Source of the DNA: CAZQQN01 sp964595485
GTDB taxonomy: Bacteria > Bacteroidota > Bacteroidia > CAILMK01 > CAYYUA01
DNA: 64,000 bases
Assembly (NCBI GenBank): GCA_964595485.1
Contig: CAZQQN010000006.1
Span: forward strand, 28,104-92,103
Direction of reading: 5' to 3'
Part shown: in pieces, positions 17,812 through 25,444 of the stretch
How positions within the stretch are numbered: position 1 is the stretch's first letter
Layout of the letters: each line of letters starts with the position of its first letter
Program-made: the position numbers and the translations under genes
The notes under the pieces: model-generated
What the model saw: the letters and a program-made list of their open reading frames with translations, nothing else
Told to the model about the DNA's origin: nothing
The model's database searches: none

Positions 17812-18429
17812 TTAATCATCAAATTTTTTCTCACCAGCTCTGATAACGGCGTCAAGCCTGTTATCTTCCGGAGGAATTGGGCAAGTAAACTCGCCATTAT
17901 AAGTACAATAGGGATTGTAAGCCTGGTTGAAATCCAGTATAGTGGTATCACCTCCACCAAGTTTTTTCTTATCTAAGTACCGTCCACCTTCATAAGTGCT
18001 GTGACCATTGGTCCGGTCATAGAAAGGAATGAAAATGGTGTTCTTGTTACCATCTTTAGACTCAAGGTTTTTATAAGCAAACAGGGAAAGGGATTGATCA
18101 TGCAAATCGAACTTAAGCTTAGCATATTGGCTATAAAGCTTTTTCTCCCCATTGGTATAAGCCATTTTAATGGTATCAGGTTTGCCAACCTTCTGGACAT
18201 CGGCTATTACCCGGTATTTTTTCTTAACGGGGAAGTAATTAAGGCTCCTGAAACCCATCTGTTGTTGTTCTCTTAGGGGAGAAGCATCTGCATACTTGAA
18301 ATGTTTGTCTTTTTCAAAACGCTTTCTTTTGACCTTAGCCTTATAACTTAACTCATCCTGAGAGCATTGCCATATAAAAGGGGTTAAGGTGATAACTATT
18401 AGAAGCAGAATGAAGCTGTTTTTCCTCAT
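17812..18429 (-). CDS. DUF1684 family exported protein
   Basis: The 205-residue protein has a hydrophobic N terminus (about residues 5-21) followed by Cys, giving a possible though non-standard lipobox (IWQC). The body shows the DUF1684 pattern: LNYFPVKKKYRV, FIPFYDRTNG, YEGGRYLD, LDFNQAYNPYC, CPIPPEDNRLD and AGEKKF near the end. The biochemical role of this family is not established. It starts 3 bp after the Omp28-like gene and is the last gene of a three-gene envelope cluster. A cofactor-binding or hydrolase role has been guessed for the fold, but nothing here decides it. Confidence 0.8.
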   Translation of the reverse strand: MRKNSFILLLIVITLTPFIWQCSQDELSYKAKVKRKRFEKDKHFKYADASPLREQQQMGFRSLNYFPVKKKYRVIADVQKVGKPDTIKMAYTNGEKKLYSQYAKLKFDLHDQSLSLFAYKNLESKDGNKNTIFIPFYDRTNGHSTYEGGRYLDKKKLGGGDTTILDFNQAYNPYCTYNGEFTCPIPPEDNRLDAVIRAGEKKFDD

Positions 18430-18432
18430 TGA

Positions 18433-19407
18433 CTAAAGGCCTGTTTTTTGTACTTGTAAAATTGTATGTTTGGGTTGTGACCTGTGAACAAAGGCTACAG
18501 CATTAAGGTTTTCCAGCTTCCAATTATCCTCAACAGTAAAGCGGAAACCTTTGCTGATAACGGTTCGAGCTTCCGGATTTTCCGAAATTCTTTCACCGAG
18601 GTAAGGGGTTAAAATTTTCCGCAACACATAATCATGCTCGTAATCGGGTACTTTTTTCTGGGGGGTAAGCTGGTAATCAATAATATTGTCTTCCGTAACA
18701 GCAACAGTGAGGTTGACCTGCTCGCTTAGCGCCTTGTGGAAATAAACCTTGATATTCAGTGTTACCTTGTTATCCTTCACAAACTTCTTCATATAGATAT
18801 TGGCCTTAACTTTATTAAAACGTTCGGGGCCTTTACTTTCCCATTTCTGATAATCCAGTATTGGCCCATCTTCACCCTGAAACTTGAATCGATCTATCAT
18901 GCCAGCCGGCTGCGGCGGTTTGCCGAATTCCTCGTAAAGCGATTGACCCTTCTCGATCCTGTAGTTTTCCTTGCTTTCATCATATGGCCTGGAAAAATTA
19001 ACGTTTGAATGGATACCGAGGGCTATCACTCTATCCCCGTAATCTTTTTTCAGGGATTTGATATTATCAGTAGCTTTAGGACAATTGTTGCAACGAACGC
19101 CTGTAAAATCCTCAATGAGAATATTTTTTTCCTGCCTTGAACTATCAGTTGATGCTTTGTATGTTGTGTCTGTCAATAAAGATTGAATGATAGAATCCGA
19201 TCTACTTAATGAATCATTTCCTTGTGTGGAATCATTTCCTTGTGTGGAATCATTTTGGCTTATTTCTTCATTTTCAGGTGGTTCCAGTTGAATATCCGGG
19301 CCTTCTTCTTCGCATGAGGTTAAAAAAAAGATTAACCCTGGAAAAACCAGGAAAACAGTAACGGCTTTTAGTGCCTTTAATGAAAATCCCCTTAAACGAA
19401 GTGCCAT
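18433..19407 (-). CDS. Omp28-related lipoprotein with thioredoxin-like CxxC
   Basis: The 324-residue protein has a lipobox LTSC (Cys near residue 32) followed by EEE, which may act as a surface-export signal. A Ser/Asp/Asn-rich linker with the repeat NDSTQG comes next. The Omp28 domain begins IEDFTGVRCNNCPKA: its CNNC motif and the following VIALGIHS strand resemble a thioredoxin fold. Omp28 proteins are found on the outer membrane of Bacteroidota, with unclear function. The gene lies between the DUF6029 barrel gene (17 bp upstream) and the DUF1684 gene (3 bp downstream), so the three probably form an operon. Confidence 0.85.
   Translation of the reverse strand: MALRLRGFSLKALKAVTVFLVFPGLIFFLTSCEEEGPDIQLEPPENEEISQNDSTQGNDSTQGNDSLSRSDSIIQSLLTDTTYKASTDSSRQEKNILIEDFTGVRCNNCPKATDNIKSLKKDYGDRVIALGIHSNVNFSRPYDESKENYRIEKGQSLYEEFGKPPQPAGMIDRFKFQGEDGPILDYQKWESKGPERFNKVKANIYMKKFVKDNKVTLNIKVYFHKALSEQVNLTVAVTEDNIIDYQLTPQKKVPDYEHDYVLRKILTPYLGERISENPEARTVISKGFRFTVEDNWKLENLNAVAFVHRSQPKHTILQVQKTGL
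19209..19254 (-). repeat. 18-bp tandem repeat inside the Omp28-like gene
   Basis: The unit AATCATTTCCTTGTGTGG occurs twice in exact tandem and then starts a third copy. On the coding strand it adds six residues (NDSTQG) per copy to the linker between lipid anchor and domain. It is in frame, so copy-number change would alter linker length without breaking the gene. Confidence 0.8.
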
Positions 19408-19424
19408 AATTTGTTCTTTTCAGG

Positions 19425-21095
19425 TTAAAAATTGGTAGTGATGCCAAACTGAGCACCGCTAAAAGCTGGCTCTACACGGCAAACACCACCGGTGCAAACA
19501 ATACCTTGCACTCGTTTGATATAACCCAAGGTAAACCGGGTTTGGTTCGCAGTGTACGTCCCTAATACACTGTAATAATGAACCCATGATTGATCATCTA
19601 ATAGGGCACCATCTCTCCTTGGTTGCGTATTGATCATATCTGTAACGGCAAGGGTGTAGTGAGGTGCCAGGCTGAATTCCAGTAAGCCAAAAAAGAAATC
19701 TCCCTGATCTTCATCCGTTTTAAGGTATTGAATTTCAGACCTTAAAGATGCATCGCGGGAAAAATTATACGATACTTCAGCATAAGGAGTTATGGTCCGT
19801 ACCATGTTAGCACTTGGTTTATTCTGGTATACCGTTCGGTCATAATCAACTTGCTGAACACCAATGGTTGTTTTGAAATCGCGACTCCAACGTCTAAAGT
19901 AATCAAAATTGATTTCTTTGTAGAGTTTATTGCCTGGGTTGTAAACATTTTCGTTCCCTGTCAGTCGCTGGAAACCCACTGTGGGAGCTGATAAAAGTCT
20001 TTTATCTTCTCCATCTTTAATGTAAGAGAGGTTAAGGTTAAAAGTGTTCCCTAAGCTTGGAGAATACTTGATATCAGCTTGGTACCCCTCCTCTCCGAAA
20101 AATAAAGTCTGCGGAGCATAACGGCCGGTTAACCTGCGCTTATGTTGCTTAGCAACAGGTGGCATGTAATTAATACGGCCGCGGAATTGCTGCGCATAAG
20201 GCGTGGTCTTTAAAACGTAGGTGCGGTTTTTACGGTATTGGAAATTTATACCGAAGCCGCTAAGGCTATAATCAATAGTGCTGTAAAGCGTGTAGCCATC
20301 ACGATTGATAAACTTGTCACCGGCTTTATTACGAATAGCCTCCTTGGTTTTACCAGCATATTCAAAGAACCAGGAAAGGTTTTTGAAGTTAAGGGTGTTA
20401 TAAACACTGTAAGCATATACATTATACTTCGGGATAAACCGGTCATCGTAATTGCTATAATTCCTGATTTCATTGGCTATATCATCAATGGTCTGGCGGC
20501 CGTGGGTCCGGTTAATGAAAGCTGCCCCTGAAAAAAGCGATAGTTCATCACCAATGTAAAAATCTTTTTCTATGTTGGCACCTGTTAAGACTGACTTGTA
20601 ATCATCGAAACGTTGCTTTTGCCTGCCGCTAAAAGCAGTAACCCTGAATTGGTCAGAAAAGTCATATTTTAACCTAACTCCCTGTACTGCATTGTCAATG
20701 CCAAGTAAACGGTCCTCATAAGCCCTGAAAATAATCCCACTTCCAAATTGGTCATAGAAATACCCCCCTGTTATGTTAAGGTCCTCTATATCTTTTGAGA
20801 TTGAGTAAAAACCAAGCCCTTGTCTATTGTAAGCTTCCTGGGGATTGAAAACGGGTGAATTGTGGAAAGCGTCTAATCGTGTTGTGAACTTAAATCCTTC
20901 CACCCGGTAATTTAGGAGCAACCAACCTTCTGCGGAAGACAACTGTCTTTTATAATGAGTAGTATTGGTTCCGATTCTTGGATCAGGGTCGTATAAATTA
21001 CTATTGAATTGAAGATTTCCTGATAATTCACCTTGCCCAGCGCTCCAAAAAGGTGTTAGCAATATCAATGCACTTGAAAGTAAAAAAATCCGCAT
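19425..21095 (-). CDS. DUF6029 family outer-membrane beta-barrel protein
   Basis: The 556-residue protein has a signal peptide (residues 1-20, ending SAGQG) and then alternating amphipathic strands rich in Tyr, Phe and Arg, ending in Phe (GITTNF), as expected of an outer-membrane barrel. The opening LSGNLQFNSNLY and GGYFYDQFGSGIIFRAYEDR match DUF6029 proteins. In Bacteroidota these occur together with Omp28-related genes, as here. Its function is unknown; a channel or anchor for the Omp28-like lipoprotein is a reasonable guess from the pairing. Confidence 0.78.
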   Translation of the reverse strand: MRIFLLSSALILLTPFWSAGQGELSGNLQFNSNLYDPDPRIGTNTTHYKRQLSSAEGWLLLNYRVEGFKFTTRLDAFHNSPVFNPQEAYNRQGLGFYSISKDIEDLNITGGYFYDQFGSGIIFRAYEDRLLGIDNAVQGVRLKYDFSDQFRVTAFSGRQKQRFDDYKSVLTGANIEKDFYIGDELSLFSGAAFINRTHGRQTIDDIANEIRNYSNYDDRFIPKYNVYAYSVYNTLNFKNLSWFFEYAGKTKEAIRNKAGDKFINRDGYTLYSTIDYSLSGFGINFQYRKNRTYVLKTTPYAQQFRGRINYMPPVAKQHKRRLTGRYAPQTLFFGEEGYQADIKYSPSLGNTFNLNLSYIKDGEDKRLLSAPTVGFQRLTGNENVYNPGNKLYKEINFDYFRRWSRDFKTTIGVQQVDYDRTVYQNKPSANMVRTITPYAEVSYNFSRDASLRSEIQYLKTDEDQGDFFFGLLEFSLAPHYTLAVTDMINTQPRRDGALLDDQSWVHYYSVLGTYTANQTRFTLGYIKRVQGIVCTGGVCRVEPAFSGAQFGITTNF

Positions 21096-21185
21096 ATCAA
21101 ATATGCTTTTTTGAGGCTACATTAACCACAGACAGATGGATTTTTTCAAAGGAAAGGCATTTTTCGTAAAATTGGTTGGGATTAG

Positions 21186-21893
21186 TTAAATCAATCCTTC
21201 ATCGTTAAAACTGAAATAGCTACCGCCAGCAAATATCAGGTGGTCAAGCACTTTAATTTCCATGTTTTCACCGGCTTGTTTGAGCTTATTGGTAAGCTCC
21301 TTATCAGCTTCACTAGGTTTGTTGGTGCCTGATGGATGGTTATGACAAAGAATAATGGATGATGCTAACTCCTCTAAGGCTATTTTGAATACAATCTTGG
21401 GATCAACAACGGTACCCGAAACGCCGCCCTTACTGATGTTTTCTTTTTTAATAAGATTGTTTCCCCTGTCTAGTAATAAAATGTAGAATCGTTCATCTGA
21501 TTTATCAGCTAAGTAAGGGTATATTGTTTCGTACACTTTGTTGCTGCTATCAATTTTAATTTTATCTTCTCCTGCTTCATTTTTCCGCCTTCTACCCAAC
21601 TCAAGGGCTGCAGCAATGCTTATGGCCTTAGCCTTGCCAATTCCCGGGATTTCTGTAAGCTGATTGATTGAGAATTTTCCTACCTTTTGGAGGTTACCAT
21701 CGGCTTTATTTAAAAGTGTTTTAGCTACTTCAACAGCCGATTTATTTTTAGTGCCGGAGCCAATTAAAATGGCTAACAATTCGGCTTTTGTCAAAGCTTG
21801 ATAGCCATTGAGCATCAATTTTTCCCTTGGACGGTCTTCTTCAGACCAATCCTTGATGCCTAAATTTTTGTCATATGCTTGGCCAGCCACCAA
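21186..21893 (-). CDS. radC: RadC family JAB-domain protein
   Basis: The 235-residue protein has a helix-hairpin-helix region (LTEIPGIGKAKAISIAAALELGRR) and a JAB/MPN metalloprotease-like domain with the JAMM-type motif HNHPSG followed by SEAD. This is the RadC/YsxA architecture. The name implies DNA repair, but that role is not well supported by experiments in other bacteria. It begins 9 bp after rpsT and is probably cotranscribed with it. Confidence 0.92.
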   Translation of the reverse strand: MVAGQAYDKNLGIKDWSEEDRPREKLMLNGYQALTKAELLAILIGSGTKNKSAVEVAKTLLNKADGNLQKVGKFSINQLTEIPGIGKAKAISIAAALELGRRRKNEAGEDKIKIDSSNKVYETIYPYLADKSDERFYILLLDRGNNLIKKENISKGGVSGTVVDPKIVFKIALEELASSIILCHNHPSGTNKPSEADKELTNKLKQAGENMEIKVLDHLIFAGGSYFSFNDEGLI

Positions 21894-21902
21894 GTTTTCA
21901 TT

Positions 21903-22157
21903 TTAAGAAAGGTTATTTACTTGCTTCCTGAGCTTGGATTTCAGGTTATTGGCTTTGTTCTTATGGATTATGTTCCGTTTAGCTAACCGGTCTAAACGCG
22001 AAGCTACCGTATTAAACCACTTTTCAGCTTCTTTTTTATCAGTCATAACACGCAATTTTTTGACAGAGTTACGAGCTGTTTTTTTGTAATAATGGTTATG
22101 ACTTTTCTTTTTCACATTTTCTCTTAATCTCTTCTCTGCTGATGGATAATTCGGCAT
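21903..22157 (-). CDS. rpsT: 30S ribosomal protein S20
   Basis: From the ATG at 22157 the protein begins MPNYPSAEKRLRE, matching the usual S20 start MANHKSAEKR; a GTG at 22184 would add nine residues that S20 proteins lack and lies too close to the promoter. The product is about 84 residues, lysine-rich and helical, with the motif HKNKANNLKSKLRKQV near the end. It binds 16S rRNA early in small-subunit assembly. It is followed by radC. Confidence 0.93.
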   Translation of the reverse strand: MPNYPSAEKRLRENVKKKSHNHYYKKTARNSVKKLRVMTDKKEAEKWFNTVASRLDRLAKRNIIHKNKANNLKSKLRKQVNNLS

Positions 22158-22186
22158 ATCGCTATATTTAGGTTTTTGTACCACTG

Positions 22187-22194
22187 CAAAATTA
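22187..22194 (-). promoter_or_regulatory. Candidate -7 box for rpsT-radC
   Basis: Read on the minus strand the bases are TAATTTTG, identical to the -7 candidate of gapA, about 30 bp upstream of the preferred rpsT start. This placement also argues against the GTG start at 22184. No clear -33 element is seen. Confidence 0.5.
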
Positions 22195-22395
22195 AGGGTT
22201 TTAAATGAAATACTAAAATTACCCCATTTAACCCTTTATAAGCCAAAAAGAAACTTGGTCAAAATATGACGATAGAAAATCCAATGTTAACCTTGCCATC
22301 TTTGAGAACCCATTAGCTTTTAGTGTGGCTAATAAATAGACCTGCTATTTCACTCATACTAAATCTGGGAAAAAGATTACTTACCAGAAAGCTTT

Positions 22396-22923
22396 TTATT
22401 TTCCACCTTCATTTTTCAAGGCTTTAATCTTATCTTTTAGTTTGTACTCATCCCCTTCTTTGTACCCGGAATGTTTGTAAACAATTTTTCCTTCTTTGTC
22501 GATAAGCATAGAGTAAGGGACAGCAGCAAAATTTAACTCCCGTTTAGTCTTATTATTAACATCAAGTAAAACATCAAACTTCCAGCGTTCACCTTTTACA
22601 AAAGATTCTACTTTCCTTGATGTCCTCGAGTCGTCAAGTGAAACAGCAACAACCTCCACGTCAAAATTTTTTTTCCAGTCCGGCAACAGGTATTTCAAAT
22701 TACTAAGCTCTTTTTTGCAGGGTTTACACCAGGTAGCCCAAAAGGATACGATGGTAAACTTATCATTCTTAGCATAAGCGTTTAGGTTTTTGGATTCTCC
22801 ATCAAGGGTTTTTAGATCTATTGAAGGCATTTGGCTTTTATCGTTTTTTTCCTTCTCCTGTTCCTGGGCTAACGCAGCTATGGATAGAAGTGCTAAGCAT
22901 AAAAAGCTAATCAAGTTTTTCAT
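22396..22923 (-). CDS. TlpA-family thioredoxin-like periplasmic protein
   Basis: The 175-residue protein has a signal peptide (residues 1-19, ending ALAQE) and one thioredoxin domain of the AhpC/TSA-Redoxin type with the active site WATWCKPCKKE. The cis-Pro region AVPYSMLID and the following GKIVYKHSGY match the TlpA/ResA group, which reduces disulfides in the periplasm, for instance in cytochrome c maturation. It could receive electrons from the DsbD protein encoded at 14.7-17.2 kb. It is a single gene on the minus strand. Confidence 0.88.
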   Translation of the reverse strand: MKNLISFLCLALLSIAALAQEQEKEKNDKSQMPSIDLKTLDGESKNLNAYAKNDKFTIVSFWATWCKPCKKELSNLKYLLPDWKKNFDVEVVAVSLDDSRTSRKVESFVKGERWKFDVLLDVNNKTKRELNFAAVPYSMLIDKEGKIVYKHSGYKEGDEYKLKDKIKALKNEGGK

Positions 22924-22971
22924 GTTTTAAACATTTTTTCGAAGTGATTAAAAAGATACCATATTAGTAGG

Positions 22972-22999
22972 CCCGCTGGATAGCGGGTTTTACTTTTTT
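22972..22999 (+). terminator. Terminator-like hairpin facing the plus strand
   Basis: CCCGCT (22972-22977) and AGCGGG (22982-22987) form a GC-rich stem with a 4-base loop, followed by TTTTACTTTTTT. In shape it is a factor-independent terminator for plus-strand transcription, yet both flanking genes are on the minus strand. On the minus strand the stem has no immediate T-run, though a T5 comes about 20 bases later, so it could still serve hppD. Confidence 0.6.
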
Positions 23000-23026
23000 C
23001 ACAAAGCTTAAACAAAATAAATGAAG

Positions 23027-24148
23027 CTAAAGATTACCTCGCTTTTGCTGCTCACGCTCAATGGCTTCAAAAAGGGCTTTAAAATTACCTTTCCCAAAAG
23101 ATTTGGCTCCTTTTCGTTGGATGACCTCAAAGAACAACGTTGGGCGAGGTTCTATTGGCAGAGTGAAAATTTGCAGCATATAGCCTTCATCATCCCTGTC
23201 GACAAGGATGCCCTCTTTTTTAAGATCTTCAACCCTTTCATCGATATGGCCAACACGGTCTAACAGGTCATCGTAATAGGTGTCCGGGACGCGGATAAAT
23301 TCAATTCCTCTCTTTTTCATTTCCTTTACAGTGCTCAGTATATCGTCTGTAGCAAGTGCGATATGTTGTACGCCCGGGCCGTTGTTATATTCGAGAAATT
23401 CCTCAATCTGGGATTTTTTCTTTCCTTCAGCGGGTTCATTAATAGGGAATTTAACAAAACCATTCCCGTTAGTCATCACCTTACTCATCAAAGCAGAGTA
23501 TTCGGTTGAAATATCCTGATCATCAAACGAGAGTAAGTTTGTGAAACCCATCACATCAGCATAAAAATCGACCCATTTATCCATATGGCCAAGCGGGACG
23601 TTACCAACGCAATGGTCAACGTGTTTGAAACCAACCTCTTCTGGCTTATAAATGGTGTTCCATTCTTTGAATCCTGGCATGAAAGTGCCATTGTATTCGT
23701 TCCGCTCAACAAAAACGTGAACCACATCTCCGTACGTATGAATACCTGATAATCTTACTTTTCCGTTATCATCATCAATGGTAGTCGGTTCCATGTAGGG
23801 TTCACCGCCCCTTTTAGTGGTTTCATTAAAGGAATATTCGGCATCATCCACTAACATTCCATAAGCTTTTACAGCATCACCGTGTTCCTTTATAAAATCT
23901 GATATTTCACTGTCTTTTTCAAGAGGGGATGTGAGAATAAGTTTAACTTTACTTTGTTTAACAACATAGGAAACCCTATCATGAACACCTGTTTCAGGCC
24001 CGGAGTATGCAAGTGGTTGAAAGCCAAAGGCGGTTTGGTAAAAATGGGCTGCTTGCTTACAGTTACTGACATAAAATTCAATGTAATCTGTTCCCTGTAT
24101 AGGCAAGAAGTCTACATCCTGTCCTTCTTTTGCTACTAATTGTTCCAT
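23027..24148 (-). CDS. hppD: 4-hydroxyphenylpyruvate dioxygenase
   Basis: The 373-residue protein has two vicinal-oxygen-chelate domains. The iron ligands are visible in the second: His in VDHCVGNV, His in GVQHIALATDDI and Glu in LFFEVIQR. The C-terminal GKGNFKALFEAIEREQ is typical of the family. It converts 4-hydroxyphenylpyruvate to homogentisate with O2, in tyrosine degradation. The homogentisate dioxygenase gene lies 33 bp upstream on the same strand, so the two consecutive steps are encoded together. Confidence 0.96.
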   Translation of the reverse strand: MEQLVAKEGQDVDFLPIQGTDYIEFYVSNCKQAAHFYQTAFGFQPLAYSGPETGVHDRVSYVVKQSKVKLILTSPLEKDSEISDFIKEHGDAVKAYGMLVDDAEYSFNETTKRGGEPYMEPTTIDDDNGKVRLSGIHTYGDVVHVFVERNEYNGTFMPGFKEWNTIYKPEEVGFKHVDHCVGNVPLGHMDKWVDFYADVMGFTNLLSFDDQDISTEYSALMSKVMTNGNGFVKFPINEPAEGKKKSQIEEFLEYNNGPGVQHIALATDDILSTVKEMKKRGIEFIRVPDTYYDDLLDRVGHIDERVEDLKKEGILVDRDDEGYMLQIFTLPIEPRPTLFFEVIQRKGAKSFGKGNFKALFEAIEREQQKRGNL

Positions 24149-24181
24149 AATCCAATATTTTTTTGTTAATCAAATTTTTAA

Positions 24182-25357
24182 TTACTGACTCTTTTTATTT
24201 TCCTCAGCAAGCCAGCTTTGGTAATATTCCTTGAATTCAGTAGTTAAAGCCTCCTCAGTAATCCAAAGCGGCCTGAAAGTATCCACCATGACCGCTAATT
24301 CCTCGGTAGCTTCCTTCCCTATGCTTGCTTCAGCACTTCCCGGATGTGGTCCATGAGGAATGCCTTGCGGATGTAAACTAATCATCCCTTTTTCTACGTG
24401 TTTACGACTCATGAAATTCCCTGCCACATAATAAAGGACTTCATCCGAATCCACGTTGCTGTGGGTGTAAGGTGCCGGTATAGCTTCCGGATGATAATCG
24501 AACATACGGGGACAGAAGGAGCAAATAACGTAATTATTGGCTTCAAAAGTTTGGTGAACGGGGGGTGGCTGGTGAATCCTACCAGTGATAGGCTCAAAAT
24601 CATGAATAGAAAAGCCGTAAGGATAGGCGTATCCATCCCAACCTACTACATCAAATGGATGCGTTGCGTAAACATAGGGATAGATTTCATCGTATTTTTT
24701 TATCCTGATCTCAAAATCACCAACTTCATCATAAGTTTCGAGATCTCTAGGTTTTTTGATATCCCGCTCACAATAGGGTGAGTGCTCCATAAACTGCCCG
24801 AATTCATTCAAATACTTTTTGGGTGGACGCACATGAGTTGCTGATTCAAGGTATAGAATGCGGTTCTCTTCGTCATTGAATTCAAGCTGATAAATGGTAC
24901 CCCTTGGAATTACTAAGTAATCGCCATATTCAAACGGGATCCGGCCAAACATGGTCTTGAGATTGCCTTCCCCTTGGTGGATGAATAAGACCTCATCACA
25001 ATTGGCATTTTTGTAAAAATAATCCTTCATGGATTTTTTAGGCGCTGCCACTCCTAATTTGACATCATTGTTAAGCAAAAGGGTTTTACGGCTGTCCAAA
25101 AAATCATCCACTGGGTCTACCTGAAAACTCATGAAGGCCCGGTGTTGCATATTATTTTTCAAAGCAATATTGGGGCTAACGTCCACCGGATCATATACTT
25201 CCCGAACCTGCGTGGGCCTTTGAACATGATAGGTCAATGAACTTATATTAGAAAATCCTTCTGTTGAAATCAACTGCTCAGGGTAAAGCTCTCCATTGGG
25301 TTGTCTGAAAACAGTATGTCGCTTATGGGGTATTTTTCCTAATGTGTAGTAATGCAT
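24182..25357 (-). CDS. hmgA: Homogentisate 1,2-dioxygenase
   Basis: The 391-residue protein is a cupin-fold dioxygenase. The opening HYYTLGKIPHKRHTVFR and the C-terminal motifs HSNVDSDEVLYYVAGNF and HPQGIPHGPHPGS, which hold His and Glu ligands to iron, match HmgA of Bacteroidota, somewhat shorter than proteobacterial or human forms. It opens the ring of homogentisate to maleylacetoacetate. It is the first gene of a pair with hppD. The isomerase and hydrolase that finish the pathway are not in the window. Confidence 0.94.
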   Translation of the reverse strand: MHYYTLGKIPHKRHTVFRQPNGELYPEQLISTEGFSNISSLTYHVQRPTQVREVYDPVDVSPNIALKNNMQHRAFMSFQVDPVDDFLDSRKTLLLNNDVKLGVAAPKKSMKDYFYKNANCDEVLFIHQGEGNLKTMFGRIPFEYGDYLVIPRGTIYQLEFNDEENRILYLESATHVRPPKKYLNEFGQFMEHSPYCERDIKKPRDLETYDEVGDFEIRIKKYDEIYPYVYATHPFDVVGWDGYAYPYGFSIHDFEPITGRIHQPPPVHQTFEANNYVICSFCPRMFDYHPEAIPAPYTHSNVDSDEVLYYVAGNFMSRKHVEKGMISLHPQGIPHGPHPGSAEASIGKEATEELAVMVDTFRPLWITEEALTTEFKEYYQSWLAEENKKSQ

Positions 25358-25444
25358 ATTTCGTTATTTTTTATTGTCGCAATCTAATTTTCTAATTTAC
25401 AAAGGCTCAGCTAAATAGCCAAGGTTAAAAAACATAAGGTTTCC

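Noticed and set aside
24398..24781. Plus-strand open frame of 127 codons opposite hmgA
   Set aside because: It lies wholly antisense to a clear enzyme gene, and its composition reflects the reverse of that coding sequence.
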